DNA of 64,000 bases, taken from positions 1-64,000 of the forward strand of contig JAFRQS010000010.1 in assembly GCA_017428495.1 (NCBI GenBank), written 5' to 3'. How positions within the stretch are numbered: position 1 is the first letter of the stretch; every line of letters begins with the position of its first letter. Shown here in pieces: positions 45,172 through 53,671 of this stretch. A model generated the notes under the pieces. The model did no database searches, had not been told where the DNA came from, and worked only from the letters and a program-made list of their open reading frames with translations. This DNA comes from Bacilli bacterium (lineage in GTDB: Bacteria > Bacillota_I > Bacilli_A > RF39 > UBA660). Made by a program: the position numbers and the translations under genes.

Positions 45172-46252
45172 GTTTCCACCTCTTTAATATATATACAGAT
45201 ACATATAATGATATTGGTACACAAAGAACTATTGATATAGAACTTGTAAGTACTCTAATCATTTCCAATTGTCCATACATATGGATTGTATTTGCTATTG
45301 TCATTCTGTTTTTTAGTGCTAATAAAAACATAGGTATAACTGCTGTATAACATGTAAAAAGCATTACATTAGTCATTGTGCCTGTTATATCTTTTGATAT
45401 TTCTTTACCTGATTTTAAAAGAGAATCTAATGTGATATTACTATCTTTTTCAATCAACTCTTTTATAGATGATGCCATAGTTATTGCAATATCCATTATT
45501 GCGCCTAAACCACATAACAATATATTTACATAATATAAATTTTTATAATCAGTAATTATTTCTATATATTCCATATTCCAATAAGGTATTGTATTATTAT
45601 ATAATTTTAATATTATTATCGATAATGAAAATGAAATAAATAATGAAATAATACTTGATATAATTGCTGCTAAAGTCTTTTTATTTTTACCATTTGTTAT
45701 AAATAAAGATAATACTATAAACATTACTGATATAGGTAGAAATAAAAACAATATATTAATATCATTGTAATGATTTTGATACCAAAATATAACTATACTA
45801 GAAACAATTACATTCACTAATAAACTAAGTAATATTCTAATGCTTTTACTTTTACCTACTAATATAATCAAATCTATAAATAATACAATTAATATTACTA
45901 TATATTTATCCCTTTTTATTCCAATTATAGATATTTTGTCATTACTTATATCCAAAAACAACTCACTATTTTTATTTATTTGTTCATCATATACACCAGA
46001 TTTAGATGTAATATTTTCCAATTCATAAACTTCATTTTTATGTTTACCATTTAATATAATACCTGTTATCTTTTGTTCATATATTATTTCTTTATTTCTA
46101 TCATTTGCTTTCTCTTTTGTTTCTATTTTTGTTATTTTTAGTATTGGTGTTTTATATAAATAATAATCATTATATACAAAAACTAATATCAAAATTGATA
46201 CTATAAGTAATATAGATAATAAAATTTTATTTTTTAATATTACATTCTTCAT
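45164..46252 (-). CDS. YibE/F family membrane protein (first of pair)
   Basis: 362 residues. One N-terminal helix (about 10-26) is followed by an extracytoplasmic region of about 95 residues with a KHKNEVYELENITSKSGVYDEQI segment, then seven or so helices. The family motif is CGLGAIMDIAITMASSIKELIEKD, then GTMTNVMLFTCYTAVIPMFL. Start at the ATG at 46252 preceded by GGAGAGTAT. Function unproven; it may move a small molecule or act in cell-envelope homeostasis. Confidence 0.82.
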   Translation of the reverse strand: MKNVILKNKILLSILLIVSILILVFVYNDYYLYKTPILKITKIETKEKANDRNKEIIYEQKITGIILNGKHKNEVYELENITSKSGVYDEQINKNSELFLDISNDKISIIGIKRDKYIVILIVLFIDLIILVGKSKSIRILLSLLVNVIVSSIVIFWYQNHYNDINILFLFLPISVMFIVLSLFITNGKNKKTLAAIISSIISLFISFSLSIIILKLYNNTIPYWNMEYIEIITDYKNLYYVNILLCGLGAIMDIAITMASSIKELIEKDSNITLDSLLKSGKEISKDITGTMTNVMLFTCYTAVIPMFLLALKNRMTIANTIHMYGQLEMIRVLTSSISIVLCVPISLYVSVYILKRWKHD

Positions 46253-46285
46253 ATACTCTCCTATCTAAGTATTATATCACAAATA

Positions 46286-46310
46286 AAAAGATAAGTTATT
46301 CCTTATCTTT
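46286..46310 (-). terminator. Terminator of nusB
   Basis: A 9-bp stem (AAAGATAAG / CTTATCTTT) with a 6-base loop overlaps the nusB stop and is followed by a T-rich stretch. Confidence 0.65.
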
Positions 46311-46700
46311 CATCACACCATCTAATACCGCATTAATCATATTCTTCACTTTATCATCAGAATATTCTTTAGCAAGCTCAACAGCCTCATTTATGCATAC
46401 AACATCTGGAGTATCAGTATATAAAAGTTCATATATGCCCATCCTAAGTATTGCTTGATCTGTTTTACCTAATCTATCAATAGTCCAACCTTTCAAATAT
46501 TTATTTGCAACTTCATCTAATTCTTTAATGTTATCTTCAACACCAAATACAATTGTATTAACAAAATCATTTTCTACTTCTTGCAATTCTTTTATTACTT
46601 TTTTTGTTTCATATTTTATTTTATTAGACTTATATACACTTATTTGATACAAACAAGTCATAATAATTTTTCTCAATTCACTTCTATTAATTTCAGCCAT
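46296..46700 (-). CDS. nusB: Transcription antitermination protein NusB
   Basis: 134 residues, all helical. RSELRKIIMTCLYQISVY, NTIVFGVEDNIKELDEVANKYLKGW, RLGKTDQAILRMGIYELLY and INEAVELAKEYSDDKVKNMINAVLD match NusB. With NusE it binds boxA RNA of rRNA transcripts. It lies in the familiar nusB/xseA/xseB neighbourhood, here interrupted by the YibE/F pair; folD is absent. Confidence 0.95.
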   Translation of the reverse strand: MAEINRSELRKIIMTCLYQISVYKSNKIKYETKKVIKELQEVENDFVNTIVFGVEDNIKELDEVANKYLKGWTIDRLGKTDQAILRMGIYELLYTDTPDVVCINEAVELAKEYSDDKVKNMINAVLDGVMKDKE

Positions 46701-46752
46701 AATATCACCACACTTAAAAAATTATAACACATTAATTGGTTGTTTACTAGTA

Positions 46753-49290
46753 CTAATCTTTTAAACTATTCTTTAATTCATAAATAGTATTTAAAGCTTC
46801 AATTGGTGTCATTTCCAATGGATTTAATTCCTTTATCTTATTTTCTATCTCACTTTCTTTTGGTTCAACAAGTTCAAAAGACATTTGATTCTTTACTTCA
46901 ATATTCTTATTCTCATAACCACTTAATATTTCATTAGCTCTATTTATTAATGAATCTGGCAAATTCGCAAGTTTTGCAACATGTATACCATAACTTTTAT
47001 CAATAGAACCATCTTTTATTTTATGTAAGAATGTAATTTTACCATTCTCTTCTAATGCACTTACATGTACATTTTTTATTCTTTTAAAATGACTTTCTAA
47101 TTTAGTAAGTTCATGATAATGAGTAGAAAATAATGTCTTACATTTTATATTGTTATGTATATATTCTATTATTGATTGTGCAAGACTAAGTCCATCATAT
47201 GTAGCAGTACCTCTTCCAAGTTCATCAAATATAATCAATGAATTTTTAGTAGCATTAGATATAGCAGCATTAGCTTCTTTCATTTCAACCATAAATGTAG
47301 AATCCCCACTTACTAAATCATCAGACGCTCCAATACGCGTAAATATCTTATCAAATATAGGTAGTGTACAACTAGTTGCAGGTACAAAAGATCCTATTTG
47401 AGCCATAATAACAGTTATTACAAGTTCTCTCATATATGTAGATTTACCAGCCATATTTGGCCCAGTTATTATTAATATATCTGTATCTTTATTCATAACT
47501 ATGTCATTAGGTACAAATGTAGTTTCTAATACTTTCTCTACTACTGGATGTCTATTATCTTTTATATCAATTATTCTTTCATCAGTAATAGTAGGTCTTA
47601 CATAATTATTTTCTTCTGCAACAGTAGATAAAGATTGTAATACATCTATTTCAGCAATTATTTTAGCAATATTTTGAATTCTACTAATATAAGTTTTAAC
47701 TATATCTCTTATTTCAACAAATAGATTATATTCTAAATTAATAATCCTTTCTTCAGCACCTAATATAAGTGCTTCTTTTTCTTTTAATAAAGGTGTTACA
47801 TATCTTTCACAATTAGCAAGAGTTTGTTTCCTTTCATAATTATATTCATCTTTAATTAAAGATATATTGCCCTTAGATACTTCAATATAATATCCAAAAA
47901 CTTTATTATAACCAACTTTTAAATTCTTAATACCTGTTCTTTCTTTTTCCTCATTCTCCATCTTTAATATAAAATCTTTACCAGACGTTTTAGCAAGTTT
48001 TAATTCATCCAATTCTTTACTATAACCAGTCTTAATTATGCCACCTTCTTTAATTGTAATAGGTGCATCTAAATCAATACTTCTTTCTAATAAATCATAC
48101 AAATCAGGTAATGTTTCTAAATCAGAATGAAAATTTAATTTAGTTAAAATATTCTTTATATCTGGCAATACTTTTAATGAATTTTTTAGTTGTAATAAAT
48201 CTCTACCATTTGTATTACCATATGATATTCTTCCAGATAATCTTTCTAAGTCATATACTTCAAATAATAATCCTTTTAAATCTTCTTTTAATATAAATTC
48301 TTCTAATAACTTTTCAACAATATCATATCTTTTATTTATTTCTTTTTTATCTATTAATGGGCTTTCAATATAACTTTTTAATAACCTACTACCCATAGCA
48401 GTCTTAGTTTTATCAAGTAACCATAATAGTGAATAATTTCTAGATTTTAATCTTAAACTTTCTGTTAATTCAAGATTCCTTTTAGTATAAATATCCATCT
48501 TTAAATATTCATTACTTTTCTTTATAACAACTTTTTGTAAATGACTTAAACTCCTTTTTTGAGTATTTAATAAATATGATAATAAATGAGTAATAGCTAT
48601 TTTATATCTTTCATCATTAACATCTTCATAAATATAACTATAATCATCTACATTTTCCTCTTCATCAAATATACTTATATTTAATTTATATTTATTTTTT
48701 AATATACTTACTATATTTTTATTAAAATCACTTTTTAATACTATTTCATTAAGACCTAAAGAAAGAACTTCAGATACTAATCTATCTTCATCTTCTTCTA
48801 TCATTAAAGCATTGAATTCGCCAGTAGATATATCAGTATAACTAATTACATAAGCATGATTTAAATCAATAATATTACCTATATAATTATTACTCTTTTC
48901 ATCTAAAAATTCACTATTCATCATAGTACCTTTAGATACAATTTGAAGGACTTCCCTTTTTACTACTCCTTTAGCATATTTAGGATCTTCCATTTGTTCA
49001 CAAATAGCTACTTTATATCCTTTATCTATTAACTTTTCTAAATATATATTAACAGCATGATGAGGCACTCCACACATTGGTACCCTCTCATCAAGTCCTG
49101 CATTTTTACTTGTTAAAGTAAGTTCAAGTTCCCTTGAAGCAGTATAAGCATCTTCAAAAAACATTTCATAAAAATCTCCAAGCCTAAAGAACAAAATTAC
49201 ATCCATATTTTGTTCTTTAATATTAACATATTGTAACATGCCTGGTGATAATTTACTCTTATCTACTTCACTTAACTTCATACTGCTCAC
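46753..49290 (-). CDS. mutS: DNA mismatch repair protein MutS
   Basis: 845 residues. Mismatch-binding domain with FFRLGDFYEMFFEDA, connector, lever and clamp, then ATPase with ITGPNMAGKSTYMRE, GDSTFMVEMKEANAA, DELGRGTATYDGLSLA and STHYHELTKL. A GTG at 49290 overlaps the upstream stop by four bases (GTGA); an ATG at 49281 is an alternative. mutL is not adjacent. Co-translation with the ORF6N gene is unusual. Confidence 0.96.
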   Translation of the reverse strand: MSSMKLSEVDKSKLSPGMLQYVNIKEQNMDVILFFRLGDFYEMFFEDAYTASRELELTLTSKNAGLDERVPMCGVPHHAVNIYLEKLIDKGYKVAICEQMEDPKYAKGVVKREVLQIVSKGTMMNSEFLDEKSNNYIGNIIDLNHAYVISYTDISTGEFNALMIEEDEDRLVSEVLSLGLNEIVLKSDFNKNIVSILKNKYKLNISIFDEEENVDDYSYIYEDVNDERYKIAITHLLSYLLNTQKRSLSHLQKVVIKKSNEYLKMDIYTKRNLELTESLRLKSRNYSLLWLLDKTKTAMGSRLLKSYIESPLIDKKEINKRYDIVEKLLEEFILKEDLKGLLFEVYDLERLSGRISYGNTNGRDLLQLKNSLKVLPDIKNILTKLNFHSDLETLPDLYDLLERSIDLDAPITIKEGGIIKTGYSKELDELKLAKTSGKDFILKMENEEKERTGIKNLKVGYNKVFGYYIEVSKGNISLIKDEYNYERKQTLANCERYVTPLLKEKEALILGAEERIINLEYNLFVEIRDIVKTYISRIQNIAKIIAEIDVLQSLSTVAEENNYVRPTITDERIIDIKDNRHPVVEKVLETTFVPNDIVMNKDTDILIITGPNMAGKSTYMRELVITVIMAQIGSFVPATSCTLPIFDKIFTRIGASDDLVSGDSTFMVEMKEANAAISNATKNSLIIFDELGRGTATYDGLSLAQSIIEYIHNNIKCKTLFSTHYHELTKLESHFKRIKNVHVSALEENGKITFLHKIKDGSIDKSYGIHVAKLANLPDSLINRANEILSGYENKNIEVKNQMSFELVEPKESEIENKIKELNPLEMTPIEALNTIYELKNSLKD

Positions 49291-50168
49291 TCATCCTTAT
49301 TTATAATTTTGTTTACTTTACCTACTAACAATTTAATTATATCATCATCATTAATTAAAGTAATAGAAAAAGTTTTATAACCAATTCTATTAATACTTGT
49401 TCCACAATGATAAACAATATCTCCGTCTAATATAAAATATCTATCATGAAAAGTATTATCATACATAACTCTTAAATTAGAATATTGTTTATTATATTTT
49501 TCTATATCTTGCTTACTTAATAAACCATTTTCTTTTGTAATAATTATTACATTAATATTTAATCTTCTTATTATATTTAATGTAGTATTGTCACTATATG
49601 AATCTATAATAATCAAATGCTTTTTAGCATTACTAAATATATCCAATATTTTGGAATATGCATCATATATTTGCCCGTTAAAATATATTTCGCTATTTAC
49701 TTTATTTTCTTCAAACTTATTAAAAGAATTTTCTAATGCATCAATTCTATCATGATCTTCCAAAACTAATTTATTTATATATTTTTGCTCAATTAAATCT
49801 GAGGATATATAACGTCTCATCATTACAAATGCTTTTATTATCTTTTTGCTCATTTTTATAGCAACTTCACTATGTAATATGCTGGCAAGTGTAGTAACTC
49901 CAAGTTCAGTAAATACATATGGTAATGTTCTTCTACCGCCATAATTATTTGAGGTGCCAATTTGGCACTTCAAGTTTTGATATTCTATATTAGTCAATTG
50001 AAACATAAAATCTTTATCAAATCTTTCTATATTTCTTTTTACTTGGCGATTAAGTTGTTTTGTTTCAACTTCATATAATTTTGCCAAATCTGAATCCAAC
50101 ATAACTTGAACTCCACGAATTTTATAAATTAAATCTTCAATATCATTTTTTATAACTACATCATTCAT
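49287..50168 (-). CDS. ORF6N-domain protein with phospholipase-D-like C-terminal domain
   Basis: 293 residues. Residues 1-120 are the ORF6N domain (KIRGVQVMLDSDLAKLYEVETKQLNRQVKRN, FMFQLTNIEYQNL, GGRRTLPYVFTELGVTTLASILHSE), a phage-type DNA-binding module. Residues 155-293 look PLD-like: LDIFSNAKKHLIIIDSY and a single HxK-like motif HDRYFILDGD, where His and the following pattern match one half of the PLD dyad, with GTSINRIG. GGAGGT lies upstream. The activity is unknown; a regulatory or defence role is inferred from the domains. Confidence 0.8.
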   Translation of the reverse strand: MNDVVIKNDIEDLIYKIRGVQVMLDSDLAKLYEVETKQLNRQVKRNIERFDKDFMFQLTNIEYQNLKCQIGTSNNYGGRRTLPYVFTELGVTTLASILHSEVAIKMSKKIIKAFVMMRRYISSDLIEQKYINKLVLEDHDRIDALENSFNKFEENKVNSEIYFNGQIYDAYSKILDIFSNAKKHLIIIDSYSDNTTLNIIRRLNINVIIITKENGLLSKQDIEKYNKQYSNLRVMYDNTFHDRYFILDGDIVYHCGTSINRIGYKTFSITLINDDDIIKLLVGKVNKIINKDE

Positions 50169-50225
50169 TTTATACCTCCTTTCATACTAATATCAGATAT
50201 GCACATTACTGATTATTATAACAAA

Positions 50226-50253
50226 AAATAAGATATATTTCTATATCTTATTT
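50226..50253 (-). terminator. Terminator of the pentapeptide-188aa-mtaB transcript
   Basis: A perfect 12-bp stem (AAATAAGATATA / TATATCTTATTT) with a 4-base loop and T tail overlaps the mtaB stop. Confidence 0.75.
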
Positions 50254-51519
50254 CATGTTTGGATAATCTATTTCACTTACTTTTACAGTGATTATTTTAT
50301 TTATATCACTTTCTTTTCCCTCTGCTTTAACACATATATAATTTGATGTATGACCTGTTATTATTCCATCTTCATATGTTTCTACAAGTACTTCTACTTC
50401 TGTATTAATAAACTTTTTCATATAACCCATTTCTAAATTCTTAGATAGTTCAAGTATTTTCCTTACTCTTAATTTCTTAATAGATTCATCTATTTGATTA
50501 GGCATTAAATCAGCAGGAGTACCTTTTCTTCTTGAATATGGGAATACATGTACTTTAGTAAAATTAACTTTTTTAATAAATTCATATGTATCATTAAAGT
50601 CATTATCAGTTTCATTAGGAAATCCTACTATCAAGTCTGTTGTAATAGATATATCAGGTCGTATACTTCTTATCTTTTCTATTTTATTATAAAAGTACTC
50701 TGTATTATATTTCCTATTCATTAATTTTAATATCTTATCACAACCAGATTGAAGTGGTATATGTATATGATCTACTATCTTCTTATTTTCTAATACTTTC
50801 ATAAATTTATCATCTAATTCTGTTATTTCAATAGATGATATTCGTATTCTTAATAATCCATCTATTTTACATAATTCATTAAGTAAATCACTAAAATCAT
50901 AGTCATATTTATCTTTACCATAATGACCCGTATGAATACCAGTAAGCACTACTTCTTTATAACCATTATTTACTAAACAAGTAATTTCTTTTATTACATC
51001 TTCTTTTTCTTTACTTCTTATTCCACCTCTTGAATATGGAATTATACAATAAGAACAAAAGTTATTACAACCATCTTGTATTTTTACAAATGCCCTTGTT
51101 TTAGTTTCAAAACTATCTAATTCCATAGGTTCAAAAGGAATCTTCATTATATTTTCAATTATGGTCTTACTCTTTTTATCATTTATATATTCTTCTACTA
51201 AATCTACTACTCTAGATTTATTACTATTTCCTATTATTATATCTACACCAGGAATACTTTTTATATCTTCGCTTCTTACTTGACTATAACAACCCATTAC
51301 AACAATTATACTATTAGGATTATTTCTTACTGCTTGTCTTATAATATTTCTACTCTTTTTATCACTAGTATTAGTAACAGTACAAGTATTAATTATAACT
51401 ATATCTGATTTATCATTAAAGTCTACTATTTCATATCCCCTATTTTTAAACATATTCATAATTACTTCAGATTCATATAAATTAACTTTACATCCTAAAG
51501 TATAAAATGATACTTTCAC
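50248..51519 (-). CDS. mtaB: tRNA t6A37 methylthiotransferase MtaB
   Basis: 423 residues. YTLGCKVNLYESE, NTCTVTNTSDKKSRN and MGCYSQ hold the first cluster cysteines; DGCNNFCSYCIIPYSRGG holds the radical SAM cluster. The TRAM domain is at the end. It makes ms2t6A37 in lysine tRNAs. GTG start with AAGGTGG. It is 11 bases after the 188-residue gene and is probably on the pentapeptide transcript. Confidence 0.93.
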   Translation of the reverse strand: MKVSFYTLGCKVNLYESEVIMNMFKNRGYEIVDFNDKSDIVIINTCTVTNTSDKKSRNIIRQAVRNNPNSIIVVMGCYSQVRSEDIKSIPGVDIIIGNSNKSRVVDLVEEYINDKKSKTIIENIMKIPFEPMELDSFETKTRAFVKIQDGCNNFCSYCIIPYSRGGIRSKEKEDVIKEITCLVNNGYKEVVLTGIHTGHYGKDKYDYDFSDLLNELCKIDGLLRIRISSIEITELDDKFMKVLENKKIVDHIHIPLQSGCDKILKLMNRKYNTEYFYNKIEKIRSIRPDISITTDLIVGFPNETDNDFNDTYEFIKKVNFTKVHVFPYSRRKGTPADLMPNQIDESIKKLRVRKILELSKNLEMGYMKKFINTEVEVLVETYEDGIITGHTSNYICVKAEGKESDINKIITVKVSEIDYPNMK

Positions 51520-51530
51520 ACTACCACCTT

Positions 51531-52097
51531 CTATTTCTTTTTCTTGTTTTTCATTTTTTCTCTATGCTTATTATCTAACCTACTTAATACTATGGAGTCA
51601 TATCTTTCGGCATCTTCACCCTTTACAAGTTCAATTAGTCTTTCATCTAATGATGGAGCATAGTTTTTATGAGTAGATCCAAACATCTTATACATAAAAG
51701 ACTGATATTTATCAAATAAATCACTATTTATTAATTCTTCATAAAATCGTATTATCTCATCACTACTTCTAAAAACTAATTTGCTATCTATACGTAATAG
51801 GCACATTAAACTTGACTGAACACCATAAAATTTAGCAATTCCATCTTCTGCTTTTTTAGGAGGCACAAACATTTCATATCTATAATGATTAAATGGATGT
51901 CCAGAAACAAGTTCATAAAGTCCATGACTAGTACTACTATATTTTTTATTATATACCATTACTATTTTTTGAAATTTTTCTGGTATTTCATATTTATCTG
52001 CTAATGCTTTTAAATCAGCTTCCTCTTTCATTGGATTTAACATATGTATATCACTTAAGTCTACATAAAAATAATTTTTATTATATTTATTTGCCAT
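51531..52097 (-). CDS. Unknown 188-residue cytoplasmic protein
   Basis: Not recognised. No signal peptide or membrane segment. Notable strings: NKNYFYVDLSDIHMLNPM at the N terminus, VSGHPFNHYRYEMFVPPKK in the middle, SSDEIIRFYEELINSDLFDKY, and a very basic end (KHREKMKNKKKK). The middle is rich in aromatic residues. It starts 26 bases after the last pentapeptide-like gene with GGAGGT, and mtaB follows by 11 bases, so it is co-transcribed with both. Confidence 0.6.
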   Translation of the reverse strand: MANKYNKNYFYVDLSDIHMLNPMKEEADLKALADKYEIPEKFQKIVMVYNKKYSSTSHGLYELVSGHPFNHYRYEMFVPPKKAEDGIAKFYGVQSSLMCLLRIDSKLVFRSSDEIIRFYEELINSDLFDKYQSFMYKMFGSTHKNYAPSLDERLIELVKGEDAERYDSIVLSRLDNKHREKMKNKKKK

Positions 52098-52123
52098 AAT
52101 ACCTCCTATTTAATTATAACATA

Positions 52124-53662
52124 TTATTTAATTTTTTCTTTTGGATCTACTTCACATTCAGAAAAATCTGCACCTTCTATATTTACTCCTGTAAAATCAT
52201 CAAAGAATTTAATATTAGATGTATCAAATATACTATTACTTAAATCTTTTTTATAAACAGTTTGTGGATTTATTCTTGCTCCACTTCCTCTAAAGTCTAA
52301 ACCACTTACTTTTACATTGCTAAAATCTATCATAGATAAATTTAAGAATCTTAAATAATTAACAAAGTTTCTATTTATTTCATAATGGTCATCAATTTGT
52401 ACAAATAATTCTTCTCTACCTATTGGTATAGAACAATATAAATTTTTTGGATCTACTCCTAACCTTTCTGTAGTTTCTACTAATCTTAGTAATTCACTAA
52501 TCTTTTCTTGTACTTTTCTTTTATTTTCTTCTATCAATCTTTTTCTTGCTTCTTCTAAATTTTTCTTTGTTACTAATTTATTTTCACTTCTTATACCTAG
52601 AAATTTATTTATCTTATCTTCTAATGGTTTACATGGTTTGCCATCTTCTGATACTATCATTTCTTTGCCATCATATCCAATTACTTCTTCCACATCAGTA
52701 AAATCAACTGATGGAATATATAAAGAATATTGACTTCTTAAATCTATTACAGCTCCCTTGCTTCCTTTAAAACTTGTATTAACTAGTTTACATTTATCAA
52801 GTGGATTTGTAAAATGAACACCATTAAAGTTTGTACCAGCAAAATCTCTATCTTTTAAATCATTTGGATTAAGTATAACATAATCTAACGTTCTATTTAA
52901 TACCTTACTTTTTGCACCTTCAAAATTTGCAAATGTAACACATGCATCAATTTTATCCACTAATGTTGCACCATTCAATATGCAACCAAATAGCCCACCA
53001 TCAAGATATTGTGTATATATCTCTGCACCAGTACTTCCTGTAAAATCTGCTTTAGTTATATCATAAATTGTATAACTAATATAACAATTTTCCCCATCAA
53101 GTCCTAAATTTAAGAATCTACGCTTTATTGGAGATGTAAATGTAACACCACTAAATTTGCAACTACGCATATATATTGTTTTACCATTTTCTTTTGATCC
53201 TACGCCATATAATTTTGATGGATTTATAACTGCATTTTTGCTTCCTGTAAAATCACTATGATCAATCTCAGCTCCATCAAAAGACCCAGTAAAATTAACT
53301 CCTTTAAAAATAGCATGCGTTAATGATTTATTATATACAGTTTGTGGATTTAAATTTACTCCATATAAAGGGCTGAAATCATAATTATCTACTAAAAAGC
53401 CTGCAAAATCTATATTAGAAAAATCTATTTTCTTTAAAATATTTAATGGAAGAGCAAATGTTTTAGGTTTTTGTCTATTCCCATATTCATCTACAATTGG
53501 TTTGCAATCAGTATTAGTTTCTGAATATGGATACATAGCGCACCAAAATATAATTAATTCTAGTATTTCTGGATCATAATCTAATTTAACATGTACACCA
53601 TCTTCTATACTACTTAATTTTTTTATAAAATCATCTCTTAACTCTTTTATTTTTTCTTCCAT
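52124..53662 (-). CDS. Pentapeptide-repeat-like paralogue 5 (array 3' end)
   Basis: 512 residues, soluble, no signal. Three parts: an N-terminal head (EEKIKELRDDFIKKLSS to FALPLNILKKIDF), a middle of degenerate repeats of the type DFTGSxxAxI/CKFSGVTFTS, and the shared C-terminal block (KRKVQEKISELLRLVETTERLG and LDFRGSGARINPQTVYKKDL). The repeats should build a pentapeptide beta-helix. It carries a distinct insert with NCYISYTIYDITKADFTGSTG. AAGGTGG precedes the ATG. It ends the five-gene array. Confidence 0.75.
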   Translation of the reverse strand: MEEKIKELRDDFIKKLSSIEDGVHVKLDYDPEILELIIFWCAMYPYSETNTDCKPIVDEYGNRQKPKTFALPLNILKKIDFSNIDFAGFLVDNYDFSPLYGVNLNPQTVYNKSLTHAIFKGVNFTGSFDGAEIDHSDFTGSKNAVINPSKLYGVGSKENGKTIYMRSCKFSGVTFTSPIKRRFLNLGLDGENCYISYTIYDITKADFTGSTGAEIYTQYLDGGLFGCILNGATLVDKIDACVTFANFEGAKSKVLNRTLDYVILNPNDLKDRDFAGTNFNGVHFTNPLDKCKLVNTSFKGSKGAVIDLRSQYSLYIPSVDFTDVEEVIGYDGKEMIVSEDGKPCKPLEDKINKFLGIRSENKLVTKKNLEEARKRLIEENKRKVQEKISELLRLVETTERLGVDPKNLYCSIPIGREELFVQIDDHYEINRNFVNYLRFLNLSMIDFSNVKVSGLDFRGSGARINPQTVYKKDLSNSIFDTSNIKFFDDFTGVNIEGADFSECEVDPKEKIK

Positions 53663-53671
53663 ATAACCACC

